A stretch of DNA of 64,000 bases from Trichopria drosophilae (GCA_030407085.1 CM059584.1:108933001-108997000), one strand, 5' to 3'; shown: positions 49,051 to 59,646, counted from the first letter of the stretch. A program made the numbers and translations. Notes: generated by a model from the sequence alone, not told the origin.

Positions 49051-49439
49051 GGAAAAATACTAATTATTTGATCATCGCCAGATTTGTTTTGTATCCAGTT
49101 TACCTAAAGTCCAGTTGTTCTAAAACACCTTCTTTGAGTATGTCAGGTAAAATTTCATTAACATTCAGATATCTGTTTCAAGGTTACATTTTTCGAGATT
49201 TGTCTTACGTTTTTCGTCAAACAGCAAGGAGTGTTGGATTAAAATGTGTTCAAATTTTTACGTGATTCCATCTAAAGCGTTTATTTATAAAAGTTAACAT
49301 CTGATCAAATAATTTTCTCAATAAAAAAAAATCAATTTCCCACTAACGCAACTATTGAAATACTCAAAAGAGTAATCACGCCCGAAATCGGAACTAAAAT
49401 GTGAGAGGTCATAGACCTTGGAATGGAATACCCATATGT

Positions 49440-50215
49440 AAATTCCCGTTCGGAGTGAAGTTAACCCCTGTATATCTATATCTACTAGCGGCTTTTTCGC
49501 ACATTAAAAGTTAAAAGGAATGAAAATCCAGATCGCCCCGTTTCTGGATATTGCCATGACCGTCTTTCACTGCGGTATTTATGATCGTTTATAACCAGAA
49601 GTGAATGAAAGAAAGCCGGACGATTCGATCTGATAAATGACCAATAAAACAGCAACGGTTGATATTTACAGAGTTATGAAACTCGATTTAATGATTCAGC
49701 GTTGTCCCAAATTACTTTTTACGTTTCACCCGTAAATCAGCTGACGCCAATTTGGGAAAATTGCCCGACAATGAGCGCAATTCGTTCGTGAATCCCAATT
49801 AACACGCGCGTGCGCCTGCAATAGCGGTAAATTTGTTACGCCCTGGGAAATCTGTTAATTTTGCGTTTCACAAAAATCAAAATATTGGCGATTCCGTGAT
49901 AATGAAGCATTCAGTCGTATTTGTCGGAGTACAAAAAATGTGAGATACGGCCCTCCCCGTGCACCTTTGAATTATATACCTTTCTTTGGATTCAAGCAGC
50001 AGTCTAGCTATACCTCCAAAATGGTTTATCCGTCGGCCACGCATTTATTAAACGTGGATCTAGCGAGTGACGAGCGAGAATTGCATAGACAAACTGAATC
50101 CGACACGCTGACATTTAATCCCTGCAGGACAAACCTGTTAAATCGAGGTTTCAATCGCTCGCGATGGATGGACATTACCGAAAGTGCAGATCATTGGTTA
50201 TGATTTACGAGTGCA
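49440..50215. promoter_or_regulatory. GC-richer island, possible conserved non-coding element
   Basis: A long stretch of balanced base composition with TTAATGATTCAG, CCAATTTGGG and CAATTAACACG words between AT-rich flanks. The 87-codon frame at 49940 has no recognisable domain. Composition resembles long conserved developmental enhancers of insects (inference). Confidence 0.3.
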
Positions 50216-50219
50216 ATAG

Positions 50220-53200
50220 CATAAATCGAGCTATTTAAACCCCAGATTTTAGCTTATAAAATGAAAAGCTGATGCTGAATATCTAAATATTATTTATTTT
50301 AAGGCATGTTTATGTGAATTCCATATATATTTCATTACATTTTGACTGAATTTATACATTTTTTAATTAAAAATTTAGTGAAATTTGACCAATATACGTT
50401 CACTTTAAATTTAATTTTTCTCCTGAATGAAATTTCAATAAGTCGCATGATCGTTACTTTCAACAATAGTGTACCTTAATATATCAAACAAAACTAAGTT
50501 GTGCTAGTGTTCGTTTCCACTAGAGCTTTTAATTATACATTACGCAGCTAAAATATCATTATTATAAATAAAATTAGGATACATACAGAGTTTAGATCCA
50601 TATCCTAATTAGAGTCATAACAATTTTGCAATAGCCACCTGAAGACATCATAATTATTGATAGCGTTACGACATTCCCTGATCCAATTTGTATATTAAAC
50701 AATTACATAGTTTTAAAAAATAAAAAAATCGGCAGGCACTTTTATAGCGACTTGGTACAGGTTATAGATTTAGTCAAACTAAGCAACATGGATGATATAA
50801 TTTCCCGTACACCCCCAAAATCTCATTTTATGGCTAAAAACCCGTTTTTACCCAGCTTTGTATGAAAAATCACTCATAACTACCTGAATTTTTATTCGAA
50901 TTACAACTTTTTTTTAATTTGATTGCCAAAGAGCTCACCTTTCAGACTATTCCAACCTTATATCAATGAAATGTAACCTGACGAAACTACAGCTCAAAGT
51001 ATCTGCGATTTTTTTCTTTTTTCATTTTTTTTAAATTTAACGGTCATTTTCCATCATTATTCGATCATGGAAATTTGTTGCACCTTAATGGGTTGAAAGT
51101 GTATTTAATTCCACGCCGAATACGCTTTTGTTGAACGAAATCGAATAAAAATTGACAAAGATATGCGAGACAAAAAATTTTATGAATTTTTTGATAACTT
51201 TTGATATAGGTACATATTAATAACAAGTTTTGACTCGGTCGCTGCATGTGAACTCAAATCGTAATTCATTCCGCAATATCAACATTTCGACGTTCTATTT
51301 ATAAACAAATCATTAGCATGGTGTCTACACTCTGTACCTTCATAACAAAAACAAATGTTTCTTAATACGAGGCATTATTTAAAGTTTCGATACTTAGATT
51401 AAATTGCAATAAAAATGTGTGATAATCGCAATAAGTTTTGCTTTATGTGTGGTTTGATTATGTATCAGGCCCTTCGTTTAAAGCTTAAAAATAAAGAAGC
51501 TGTGGTTGATGGGTATAATAAATTTTGTTTAATCTCGAATATAACACCTCTAAAAATAGCGAGGTCAAATGATCATGAGTGACGAACAAGGCGAAAGATT
51601 TCATCAAGAAATAAAAACTATTGAAGAAAGTTTCCAAGGGAAGAGCTGAATTAACATACTTGCTGGTTACTACTGGTCGTTGACACGTACAAGTAATGAC
51701 CTATACAGCCGGAAGCGTTCAAGCAACCATTTTCAAATAAAACAGCCATTATTTTATTTTTCATTTTGTTTTAATTTTTTCATTTGTATTGTTCTGAACT
51801 ATACTGAATTATAATATAGAAAATCCAAATCATTATACATTTTGTATTTTTGTTGAATTTGAAACGTTGTTATCATTTTCGTTCTTTGCGTTGCCTCGTG
51901 ATGCTAATTCTAAGTTAGATATGCATGATGTAAATTTGACGAAAAATTTCAAAAATTTTAAAACTTTCATATCATCGTAAATTTTCATCCATATTCTTTC
52001 AACAAAAACTCATCCAATGCGGAATTGCATATACTTTCAACACAATTAGGTGCAAAAAATTTCCACGATCGAGTAATACTGCGAACTGATCGTTAAAATT
52101 GAAAGCAATCACGGTCAGACTGTAAAACATCTTAGTGCAGCTGTGTCTCGCCTTTTGCTTATACATATTTAGTTAATAAGTAAATTCTTTTTTGTATATA
52201 GTGCAGGATAGGCTCGTTAAACATTTGACACAGATTTACATAAATAATATACAAATTGCAGTCGAAAGAGCTGGTTATATTTACATATAGTCCAGTAATA
52301 CATAATCTGTACCGATCATGTAGATTAAGAATTTCCTTTTCAAATAAAGAATATATTACGTAGAAAATTTTGTAAAATCTTATCAAATGAAAATGTATCA
52401 TAGTTAATTATTAACTAATTCATAGCCCAATAAGTTAGGACTAATTTAGGTCATATAAATGCAAGGTTTCCTCCCGCTTTATGTAGATATTGATCTGAAT
52501 TTTAGTACTATCATTGCGGTTATATCCGTTGAGGTTTGTACAAGAGGTATTAACCACCGGAAAGCCATAAAATCAGGTTCAAATATGGACTATCAAGAGT
52601 TGCGTGCAGCGAACGGAGGTCAGTTGCTGGAAATTACTATCTAATGAACATTCAGAAGATCATCTTGCGTATTAAATATTTTAATAAAAAATACCCCATA
52701 ATTGGTTACAGTTTGAGCTCTTCTTCTGCAATACCATGAAAGAAAAGAAAAAATGACCAAAGATAATTATTCCTGATCTACTGTTAACTAAAAATAGTAA
52801 ACTTTTATTTTTGGTAAAATATGCTTAATTATCAAATTAATAATTTAACTCCAGAATGTTTATTTTAAGAAACGCGAACTAATTTTCTATCTGTTTATTT
52901 TGTTTAGAAACTGTTGATGTATAAAACACGAATATAATTTTTCTTACGTATATTAAATATTTCAAATAAACGGCAGAAATCCTTCTGTACAATTACACGT
53001 ATTTTCCTAAATGTGGCGTTTTAAATGCTTTTACTGTAGTTTATTAGGGGAACGACTAGCAAGTGAAACCTATATTTTACGCTCGTCAAAGGAAGTCGTT
53101 GGCAAACACAACTGTTCTTCAGACACAAATTAAAATTATTATTTTTATTTAAAGCGTTGCGGCGAGCTCTCTGTCGGATTAATTCGCTAAAAATTCCTCT

Positions 53201-54590
53201 TTAACTTGTTAAATATAAAAAGAAACAAAATTCCTCTCTAAAATCTTTGTGGCCGGAATTAAACTAGCCATAATGGCGCCATTCATGCATCTTTACCTGC
53301 AATGATATTTAAATATTACCTTGTAGATTACTGTTTAAACAACAATTTGTGCTTATTATTTGAAAATATCGCATTTTCTGTTAAAGGTACAAAAGTATGA
53401 CTTTATAATATTTAAAACTTCTGACTTTTGGTAGGAATTTAGATACGACATTATTCGGAATTGAAATGATTAACGATTTCAATAATGATTATTATTACTT
53501 AAGACTTATAATGATTACTCAGGTAGTTACTGATTTTAATGTATTTAATCTTGTACTAAGAAAATGTTCCAATAGTTCGACATCTAGTTTACTATTAATC
53601 TATACATATTTACTGATGAAAATAGTCGACTAAGAAGGCAGCATGATTTTCTGTGTTTTCATAAGATATGATAATGTTAAACAATTTTATTTACATGGGC
53701 CAAGACGACGAGTAATCTCTGGAAACTTTTCATTACTGACCAATTAGTATATTTTACGAAATCAAGATAAACAAATTAATATGAAAAAAGTAATCTGAAC
53801 TGATGATCCACAAATTTCTATAGTCAATTTCTCCAACGATATCCTATCTGATCTAATTTAATTCATTCTTTGTTCTTAAGACATGTAGACACCAGTATTT
53901 GTACATTTTTGTCCAACCTGGCAAGTGTACCTACAGTCGGTTTGGATATTTTAAGATCGAATTTTCTAATTCAATTATACAATTACAACAATGTACAGTG
54001 TTTTTTCCAAAAAATGAAAAATGAAACTGTGATTTTGTGAACTACACAGGAAACATATTTTACAACAACAAAAAATGTTAATTTTTGTTTCTATTTGATG
54101 CATATAAATATTTGTTTATCTGCTCCATATCTTTAATATTATATCTCTTATTTAGATTTATTAAAAGCAACGACTTAATTACAAGTGGCCAAATATTTAA
54201 AATTTTTTTAAAAGATTCTCGATTCTTTTGATTTTATTAAAATCTATTTTATTTGGATTCAAAACGCCTCCATACCAAATACTGTTATTTATGTATTGTA
54301 GATTTTTAACTTTCCAGAGATTCTAGAATTTACTCAACTGAAATTGAATTACTTATTGTTGTCCAACACCAAAAATCCGAAGAAAATATTTTAAATTCAA
54401 ACGAATGTATTGCGACAATATTTCATAATTTTGTAAAAGATCGATACAATTTCGTCCTCATTGTTATTTTTAATAAGTACTGAATGGAATTAAAAACAAT
54501 CAAATTTTACATTTAATATCATTCTTTAAATATTTTATGAAAACTTTTATAAAAATAATCGGAATACAACAAATTATACTTAAACAATGT
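50220..54590. other. AT-rich DNA with a small GC-richer patch
   Basis: No gene recognised. About 53030-53290 is less AT-rich, contains AATTAAACTAGCC and GGCGCCATTCATG, and may be a conserved non-coding element. The rest is uniform and intron-like. Confidence 0.4.
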
Positions 54591-54769
54591 TAAACTAATA
54601 ATTTAAAAGTACGTCTTTTTTAAACACCTCTATTATTAGTCTTAGTATAAATAGCCTGCGCAACAGCGTCAGCACAGGTTGCACGTTTGTAAATACAGAT
54701 GGCACTTCAAAGCCACGCACAAAATGTTTTCTATTGTGTATATGAAAACAAATCGAAAGATAGCCTTCT

Positions 54770-54855
54770 TCACACGAAAGAGTTCGTGTTGGATCCATCC
54801 GAGGGAATCCAGGCAAGATCTTTAGCTTGCATAGAGCTATCGGATATTTGTTGAC
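54770..54855 (-). CDS. Possible terminal coding exon
   Basis: A good 3' splice-site sequence (TTTTCTAATTGCAG) ends at 54856. It is followed by 86 open bases reading Q-Q-I-S-D-S-S-M-Q-A-K-D-L-A-W-I-P-S-D-G, then S-N-T-N-S-F-V and TGA. Composition is less AT-rich than its flanks, and the C-terminal S-F-V fits a class I PDZ ligand. I do not recognise the protein and no upstream exon is identified. Another frame (54595-54861) is also open, so this could be chance. Copies of the splice-site-like sequence lie at the matching place after gene copies B and C without the exon. Confidence 0.22.
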
Positions 54856-54890
54856 CTGCAATTAGAAAATTATTTTTTGATTTGTTTAGT

Positions 54891-54906
54891 GGCTCTGAAA
54901 AGAGCC
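54891..54906 (-). terminator. Histone-type 3' stem-loop, copy A
   Basis: On the minus strand this is GGCTCTTTTCAGAGCC, an exact match to the metazoan replication-dependent histone mRNA stem-loop (6-bp stem, TTTC loop). It is preceded by AAATC and followed by ACTAAA. It lies 26 nt after the stop codon of microprotein A, a typical histone distance. Confidence 0.85.
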
Positions 54907-54932
54907 GATTTAAAAAATAAACGAACAGTATT

Positions 54933-55058
54933 TCACTGTAGCAACCAATCGCATACATATTCTATTTTAAGAATAAATGCTAAAAGTACTAACAGCCATC
55001 TGTCGTATAATGAGACTAAGAAAAGTGTGAACTGCAAGCACACTACGAGAAAATGCAT
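54933..55058 (-). CDS. Microprotein A of a histone-like gene unit (41 aa)
   Basis: An intronless 41-codon frame. The upstream in-frame ATG at 55124 overlaps the TATA box, so I place the start at 55058, where copies B and C also start. Pattern: M-H-F-L, C7-L-Q, T11, S16-L-Y-x-R-W21, a hydrophobic run L22-L30, then K31-I-E-Y-x-C-D-W-L-L-Q. Residues 3-30 could be a membrane helix or hydrophobic leader around R20-W21. Function unknown. The TATA box (TATATA, 55113-55119) and a TCATTC initiator-like site near 55085 would give a leader of about 30 nt. A histone-type stem-loop follows the stop. By my count 27 of 41 residues equal copy C, with no indel in the frame although the UTRs differ in length. 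It could be a fast-evolving small secreted or membrane peptide, or a relic preserved by chance. Confidence 0.6.
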   Translation of the reverse strand: MHFLVVCLQFTLFLVSLYDRWLLVLLAFILKIEYVCDWLLQ

Positions 55059-55112
55059 GTTGCTATAACTTTTGTTGCACACTCGAATGAGTCGATCTTC
55101 TTGCACAAGGCA

Positions 55113-55119
55113 ATATATA
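55113..55119 (-). promoter_or_regulatory. TATA box of unit A
   Basis: TATATA on the minus strand, about 55-60 bases upstream of the ATG of microprotein A, in the same relative position as in units B and C. Confidence 0.6.
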
Positions 55120-55171
55120 CTCACAAGCAGTTACTGCGCCCGGAATGTTAAAAATCATTTTGTATTGTTTC

Positions 55172-55178
55172 TTACCTA
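55172..55178 (-). promoter_or_regulatory. TAGGTAA heptamer upstream of unit A
   Basis: On the minus strand TAGGTAA, a variant of the TAGteam/Zelda early-zygotic activation motif, about 115 bases before the ATG. Units B and C have CAGGTAA further upstream (56906-56912 and 59806-59812). A single heptamer is weak evidence. Confidence 0.25.
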
Positions 55179-55189
55179 TTTTTGGTCAC

Positions 55190-55600
55190 CGATTACGAAT
55201 ATGACATAAATTAACGGTAGGCAGTATTGGAGCATCGAAAATAGCAAAACACGAGTGTTTTATTTTTTTTAGTTCATTTATTTAGAACAAAAAATATAGA
55301 CCACGAATTCTTAACAAAAAGGTTTGTGTGTATTTTCGTCGTATTACCAATCGTAACCCAGTAAATAAAGGCTAAACATAAAGTTAATCAGCATGACTTT
55401 TACTGTTTAGCTCGTAACATAGTCCATCTATCAGCCTTTTAAGCAAAGTAATTACAAAGCTATGACATTCAGGTGGGTTTTGATTATTATGTATAATAAA
55501 CAAAAAATAATTTTATCATCTTTGAATGATTTGACTTTAAACATATAGAAAAGTTAAAAGTTTGAAAGTGTGCAGTTAAATGAAAATTAGCGGTGCGGAA
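55190..55600. other. AT-rich spacer
   Basis: Nothing recognised upstream of unit A. Confidence 0.4.
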
Positions 55601-55607
55601 AAACATG

Positions 55608-55682
55608 AGGAGTAATATCTCAGTGGGGAGAGCATTCGGCCGACAATCGAATGAACCCAGGATCGTACCCCGGTTCCTCTTA
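55608..55682 (+). repeat. tRNA-like relic
   Basis: ATATCTCAGTGGGGAGAGC (A-box/D-arm), ATTCGGCCGACAATCGAAT (anticodon-arm-like) and GGATCGTACCCCGGTTCCTC (T-arm-like) are in tRNA order. Acceptor pairing is poor. Decayed tRNA or SINE head. Confidence 0.5.
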
Positions 55683-55906
55683 AAAATGTTTTTTAATTTT
55701 TCTGCACAATTTCAACTTTGTCATATTTTTCTATAATTTATTACCATCAAGTTGTATTTTTAAAATTAATTTTAATTATACATATATACTAATAACACAA
55801 TTATAAGTTTATAAACAAACATAAAATAATTTCCATATTTTTATAAACTAAGTTGTATCAATCAATTTTTCAGCATATTTTAAGTTGCAAAATGCAACGA
55901 AGGTTC

Positions 55907-56285
55907 TTCGACTGTTCTGCATCAATTAATTCAATTAAATGATACCTTCCTCGGATTAGCAGTCTCTCGTACCGAAAAGTAAATAATAAATAAATAAGCA
56001 AAGGATTGTCGGTTCCAACCACGTAATTATGATTTATAAATAGGAAAGGCGGCTTTAAAATATTGTATTATTTCCGCTTCTAAATTTGTCAATTTTTAGA
56101 CTAATATATATAATTAAAAATCATAGTTTACTTACGAATTTAGTTTCCTTCTAGCGACAATATAAAAAAATGCTTGTAGTAAAAAATGATACCCTTTATT
56201 TATTTATTATTTTCTTATCAGTATGAGAGACTGCTAAACCAATATATCACCCAATTTAATTAATTGATGCAAAACAGTCGAAGGT
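55907..56285. repeat. Inverted repeat between units A and B
   Basis: CTTCGACTGTTCTGCATCAA through AATAATAAATAAATAAG (55907-56004) is mirrored at 56186-56285 (TTTATTTATTATTTTCTTAT ... TTGATGCAAAACAGTCGAAG). A longer inverted match relates 55750-55910 to 57770-57905. Local rearrangements of this kind suit a repeatedly duplicated locus. Confidence 0.7.
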
Positions 56286-56516
56286 TATTAGTAAATAATT
56301 TATACATATCGAATTTCAAAATTTTATTCACATTTTACTCCACAATTGAAGTGAAATTATGACACCTTTAAAGTAAAATTTTACTCCCAAGGATTTCGAG
56401 AGTCTGATCTAAACAATGATGTATCACGATCAGTTATTTTAGCCCATGACGTACACCTATAGGGCAACACGATGTCGTAACCTGCAATTAGAAAATTATT
56501 TTTAGATTATTTTTGT

Positions 56517-56532
56517 GGCTCTGAAAAGAGCC
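56517..56532 (-). terminator. Histone-type 3' stem-loop, copy B
   Basis: Minus-strand GGCTCTTTTCAGAGCC, identical to copies A and C, followed by ACAAAAA. It lies about 33 nt beyond the stop of microprotein B. Confidence 0.85.
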
Positions 56533-56565
56533 GATTTTTGTCGGAAAAAAACGACAATTGGCTTA

Positions 56566-56688
56566 TTATGGTAGCCAATCGCAGAAATATTCAATTTTTA
56601 GAATAAATCTGATGAGTGTTAACACCCATCGGCCGTACAAAGACAGCAAGAACAGTGTTATCTGTAAGCACCCTGAAAGGAAACTCAT
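56566..56688 (-). CDS. Microprotein B of a histone-like gene unit (40 aa)
   Basis: An intact 40-codon frame. It reads M-S-F-L-S-G-C-L-Q-I-T, then S-L-Y-G-R-W-V-L-T-L-I-R, and ends K-I-E-Y-F-C-D-W-L-P before two consecutive TAA stops. By my count it differs from copy C at five of 40 residues and is one residue shorter, and about half of the nucleotide differences are silent. TATATA at 56739-56745 and an initiator-like TCATTA at 56712-56717 lie upstream, and the histone-type stem-loop downstream. It is predicted to be a hydrophobic, possibly membrane-inserted or secreted peptide of unknown function. Confidence 0.6.
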   Translation of the reverse strand: MSFLSGCLQITLFLLSLYGRWVLTLIRFILKIEYFCDWLP

Positions 56689-56738
56689 GTTGCCTCAGAT
56701 TTTCACAGTCTAATGAGGTGATCTTGTTGCACTAGTCA

Positions 56739-56745
56739 ATATATA
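56739..56745 (-). promoter_or_regulatory. TATA box of unit B
   Basis: Minus-strand TATATA in GGGTATATATTGACTAG, about 22 bases before the initiator-like CCTCATTAG and 51 bases before the ATG. Confidence 0.6.
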
Positions 56746-57059
56746 CCCAAAAGTATTGCTATCCCGCACCAATTACTAGTCAGGAATACTCATTTTGTGG
56801 AAGGACTCCAGGTCTGGTACAATTTTTACACTCATTCGCAATATTTCATCATTTTAGTGAAAACTGAATGTATTCTGTTCAACATTCCTCCGTCAGCTTT
56901 ACATTTTACCTGAATATTTGCATAATTTTTAAAGTTGTAATATAAAATAATAGCAATAAATAAATATGAGAGACTCACGTTTAAGAACTAATTTATTAAA
57001 AATTAAATATGTAACGCGAGACTTTAATATTAAAAGTTTATAAATAAAAAAAAATCTAA

Positions 57060-57740
57060 TAAAATAAATTTTTTTTACATCGGAATAATGTCTTAGATTC
57101 GTCTGGCGATGGTCTGGAATTTGTATGGCGAACGGTATGGGAAGCAGCCATAGTCCAGACTAATCCCATGTCTTTGACCCACACAAAAGGTATACAACAC
57201 CCATCTCATAGCCATATTCTTCCCAATACTAAAGCCATACTGCAACCATACCAAAATTTTCCACGCATTTAAATAAACCGAGATAAAGGAAAGCTCTTAC
57301 ATTTCTTAATACGTTCATTTCATTGCAATACCACACTATTATTGAAATGATCAAAGGTTCGATTTAGAAACTCAATCTCGGCAAAAACAGGGAAGTAATT
57401 AAACTTTTGAGTGTGTTTTAAAATTAATATTAATATTAAAAATTAATATTATCTCATGATGAAGTATATAGTTAATTTGAACATCACCACAGAATATTAG
57501 GTTACAAATTTGGAACATGGTTGACCTTTAAAAAAGTGGTTGTTTTTATAAAATATCCTAAAATATAAAATAAATCAGGCTTCCAAAAGAAGTTCCATGT
57601 CAGTTTTATTCGCACCAACCCTTGTCTACTGCATTAAAATATGCTGAAAATTAATTAAACGAGATAATATCTAGGTTTAACAGTCTCTCATACCGAAAAG
57701 TAAATAATAAATAAATAAGAAAAGGGTTGTTGATTCAAAA
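57060..57740. other. Spacer between units B and C
   Basis: 57070-57270 is slightly GC-richer with repeated GTATGG/CCATAC words. Nothing else recognised. Confidence 0.35.
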
Positions 57741-57980
57741 CAGTCATTAATTGATGCAAAACAGTCGAAGGACCTTCGTTGCATTTTGCAACAATACACT
57801 TAATTTTAAAATGTGCTGAAAAATTGATTGTTACAACTTAGTTTATAAAAATATTGAAATTATTCTATGGTTGTTTATAAACTTTTAATTGTGTTATTAG
57901 TATATAATTTATACATATCGAATTTCAAAATTTTATTCACATTTTACTCCACAATTGAAGTGAAATTATGACTCATTTAA

Positions 57981-59280
57981 CCCGTTTCGTCCTGAAATGC
58001 CCTAAATTTTGACTTATTTTCATCAGGGGCTTTCTCATGGAGAAAGTCACTCAATCGTTTTGATATAACCACACCTATTGTATTTTTTCTCGAACTTTCT
58101 AAATCCGGTTTCAGATTGACCATATCTGTCGCCATATTTTTACTATGGCGGTTTAAACATTAAAAAATCGTGAATTTTGCAAAAATTTGTTCAAATAATC
58201 GTATTTTTGAACGGGAAACCGTGTTCGGATCAAGCTAAATCTCTGTATCTGGTGGAGTAAATAGTTGTACTAAAAGATAGGATGGTTATTAATTCAGCAT
58301 TCAAAATGTCGGCTTCAAAATGGCGGACCTCAATGAACATTTTGTTGAAAAATGTCTGGACGCTCTAACTGACTAATTATGAGCTTGTTTTAAAAAATGT
58401 TAAGAATGCAAAATTCTTAGAATTCACTGAGAAATATAGTGGATTTTTTTCAGATTTTTTAAATGAAGTTTTGAAAATTTTTGTTTCGAAATCGTTTACA
58501 AAATTGTAATTTTTTTTCGAAAAATTTCGAAAAAAATTTACTGCATTCTCTGGTGAATTCTAAGAGTATTTTTATTGCATGCATTTTTTCCAAAAAGTTG
58601 ATAGTTTTCAAGAAAGAAAAATCTTAAACTATAATATTTGAAATTGATTTCCTCGAAAACTATCAGCTTTTGGAAAGAATTGCAAACAACAAAAAACTCT
58701 TAAAATTCATCAGAGAATGTACTAAATTTTGTACAGAATTTTTCGTAAATAAATTACAATTTTGAAAAAATGTTGAAAAAAAATTTCTCAAAACTTCATT
58801 TAAAAAATCTGAAAAAATGCCACTATATTTCTCGATGAATTCTAAGAATTTCTTATTCTCAACATTTTTGTTTAAAAAGCTCGTAGCTGTTCAGTTGGAG
58901 CGTCCAGAAACTTTTCATAAAAATTTGAACTGAGAACCGCCATTTTGAAGCCGACATTTTGAATGGTGAATTAATAACCATCCTATCTTTTAGTATAACT
59001 AATTACTCCACATGATGCAGAGATTTAGCTTGATCCGAACACGGTTCCCTGTTCAAAAAACGATTATTTGAACAAATTTTTTCAAAATTCACAATTCTTT
59101 TATGTTTAAACCGCCATAGTAAAAAACTGGCGGCGAAGAGCGTCAATCTAAGACCGGATTTAGAGTTCGATAAAAAATAGAATAGGTATGGTTATATCAA
59201 AACGATCGAGTAATTTTTTTCCCTAAGAACGAACCTGATGAAAGGAAGTCAAAATTTACGGCATTTCAGGACGAAACGAG
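57981..59280. mobile_element. 1.3-kb TTAA palindrome inserted into the unit C segment
   Basis: The left end CCCGTTTCGTCCTGAAATGC follows TTAA (57977-57980). The right end is GCATTTCAGGACGAAACGAG. The two arms match inverted over nearly their full length, centre near 58630, with AAAATGGCGGACC in one arm and its complement in the other. No transposase. The empty site at 56368-56371 (TTAA) proves insertion. On the right side only AA of the TTAA copy remains. Confidence 0.88.
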
Positions 59281-59417
59281 AAAGTAAAATTTTACTCCCA
59301 AGGATTTCCAGAGAATGATCTAATAAATAATTTATCACGATCAGTTATTTTAACCACCTATAGGGCTACACGATGTCTTAACCTGGAATTAGAAAATTAT
59401 TTTTAGATTATTTTTGT

Positions 59418-59433
59418 GGCTCTGAAAAGAGCC
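59418..59433 (-). terminator. Histone-type 3' stem-loop, copy C
   Basis: Minus-strand GGCTCTTTTCAGAGCC, identical to copies A and B, about 30 nt beyond the stop of microprotein C. Confidence 0.85.
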
Positions 59434-59463
59434 GATTTTTGTTGGAAAAAAACGACAATTGGC

Positions 59464-59589
59464 TTATTGTAGAAGCCAATCGCAGAAATATTCAATTTTT
59501 TGAATAATTCTTATGAGTGTTAACACCCATCGGCCGTACAACGACAGCAAGAACACTGTGATCTGTAAGCACTCTGAAAGAAAACTCAT
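59464..59589 (-). CDS. Microprotein C of a histone-like gene unit (41 aa)
   Basis: An intact 41-codon frame: M-S-F-L-S-E-C-L-Q-I-T-V, S-L-Y-G-R-W-V-L-T-L-I-R, ending K-I-E-Y-F-C-D-W-L-L-Q. The Cys7, R20-W21 and E33-Y-x-C-D-W core is shared with A and B. The promoter is the best of the three: minus-strand TATAAA at about 59641-59646, then an ATCATTAG-like initiator near 59611. The stem-loop follows. The residue pattern suggests one hydrophobic helix with a short polar C-terminal tail containing Cys36. Function unknown. Confidence 0.6.
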   Translation of the reverse strand: MSFLSECLQITVFLLSLYGRWVLTLIRIIQKIEYFCDWLLQ

Positions 59590-59640
59590 GTTGCCACAGA
59601 TTTTCACAGTCTAATGATGTGATCTTGAAGCACTAGTCAA

Positions 59641-59646
59641 TTTATA
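59641..59646 (-). promoter_or_regulatory. TATA box of unit C
   Basis: Minus-strand GGGTATAAATTG contains canonical TATAAA, at the same position relative to the ATG as in unit B. Confidence 0.65.

Larger units (their letters stand above)
56245..56919. repeat. Duplicated segment carrying unit B
   Basis: Matches 57745-59819 on the same strand over its whole length, apart from the 1.3-kb insertion and a smaller about 140-bp length difference near 56285/57775. It contains the promoter, microprotein B and stem-loop. The site TTTAAAGTAAAATT at 56367 is the uninterrupted version of the target of the palindrome at 57981-59280. Confidence 0.8.

Noticed and set aside
54891..54906. Stem-loop as evidence of an actual histone gene
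   Set aside because: None of the upstream frames resembles H1, H2A, H2B, H3 or H4. The only conserved frame is the 40-41 codon peptide.
54933..55124. Longer 63-codon version of microprotein A
   Set aside because: The extra N-terminal part would start within or next to the TATA box and is not conserved in copies B and C. The shared start is at 55058.
55608..55682. Functional tRNA gene
   Set aside because: Acceptor ends do not pair and the T-arm is irregular. The same objection applies to the relics at 5606, 10099, 60183, 61052 and 63106.
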